From: Deltaproteobacteria bacterium | GTDB lineage: Bacteria; Bdellovibrionota; FAC87; UBA2466 | DNA: 64,000 nt | NCBI GenBank assembly: GCA_016196825.1 | Contig: JACPWY010000058.1 | Coordinates: forward strand, 24,235 to 88,234 | Direction: 5' to 3' | Part shown: positions 63,867 to 64,000 of the stretch, piece by piece | How positions within the stretch are numbered: position 1 is the stretch's first letter | Layout: each line of letters opens with the position of its first letter | Notes under the pieces: generated by a model | What the model was told of the DNA's origin: nothing | The model's database searches: none | What the model saw: only the letters and a program-made list of their open reading frames with translations | Position numbers and translations under genes: made by a program

Positions 63867-64000
63867 CTAAATGCCTGGCGGCATGGAACTTAACGCGATT
63901 GCCCATGCCTTATCGACGTCAGAATTAAAATTGCGTTCATGAAGCTCTAAACTCCATTTATCCTGAAGTCTGTAGTCCTTCAGTAGTTCACCAATAATCC
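63867..64000 (-). CDS. 3' end of an unidentified minus-strand ORF
   Basis: A frame open from the window edge to TAG (63869-63867) encodes 43 residues, including LLKDYRLQDKWSLELHERNF and AWAIALSSMPPGI. The composition looks like a real protein but no family was recognised and the start is outside the window. It converges with tadB, which would end the pilus operon here. Confidence 0.4.
   Translation of the reverse strand, partial: IIGELLKDYRLQDKWSLELHERNFNSDVDKAWAIALSSMPPGI

Overview
The window reads as a moderately GC-rich chromosome of a Gram-negative bacterium: it has lipoprotein and Sec signal peptides, c-type cytochrome motifs, an outer-membrane secretin and Tad/Flp pilus genes. Three things suggest a Bdellovibrionota-like (predatory or delta-type) lineage: an HNH protein with the VDRRRLW/LGYSEGETHRRI signature, many small unknown lipoproteins, and a dense set of phytochrome-type kinases with Rcp1-like regulators. 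That placement is an inference. No rRNA, tRNA or CRISPR was seen.

Region 1 (1-12 kb) is a surface-sugar region. It holds a NeuC/LegG-type hydrolysing epimerase, HisF/HisH-like sugar-amidation subunits, a methyltransferase, a membrane sulfatase-like enzyme, a CBS-nucleotidyltransferase of PtmE type and a LegC-type aminotransferase. Together they suggest a legionaminic-acid-like nonulosonate. An HNH protein and two AAA/DUF4143 ATPases are interspersed.

Region 2 (12-27 kb) is a sensory cluster. A minus-strand operon encodes an Rcp1-like regulator, a MASE1 hybrid kinase, a 1776-residue HAMP-array hybrid kinase and a REC-PAS kinase. Divergent from it is a kinase whose N-terminus matches the ethylene-binding domain of plant ETR1. 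A coiled-coil protein, a hemerythrin and a sigma-54 activator follow, with a family of palindromic elements scattered among them.

Region 3 (27-38 kb) holds small genes behind two good sigma-54 promoters, gloA, a possibly dual-start msrA, a PqqD-like protein and groESL. It also holds an ECF-sigma operon encoding a membrane protein, two HGHG-motif exported proteins, an outer-membrane protein and a thioredoxin-like protein. A Cys-rich exported protein, a metzincin lipoprotein and an IS200 relic follow.

Region 4 (38-47.8 kb) has a 1608-residue exported protein of unknown function and a bufferin-like RiPP cluster (bufA, bufB/DUF692, bufC/DUF2063). Mutually exclusive hairpins lie between bufA and bufB and cover the bufB ribosome-binding site. 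A FliG-like anchored protein, a di-haem lipoprotein and a small lipoprotein follow.

Region 5 (47.9-54.6 kb) is a partner-switching operon (SpoIIE-type phosphatase, RsbW-like kinase, STAS protein with a zinc-ribbon-like tail) ending in a PAS-GGDEF cyclase. A small zinc-ribbon protein and a C-terminal processing protease lie on the other strand.

Region 6 (55-63.8 kb) is a Tad/Flp pilus operon from a recognisable sigma-70 promoter. It has three Flp-like pilins, CpaA, two TadE-like pseudopilins, two CpaB proteins, the secretin CpaC, a natural CpaE-CpaF fusion and TadB. The window ends in the 3' end of a minus-strand ORF.
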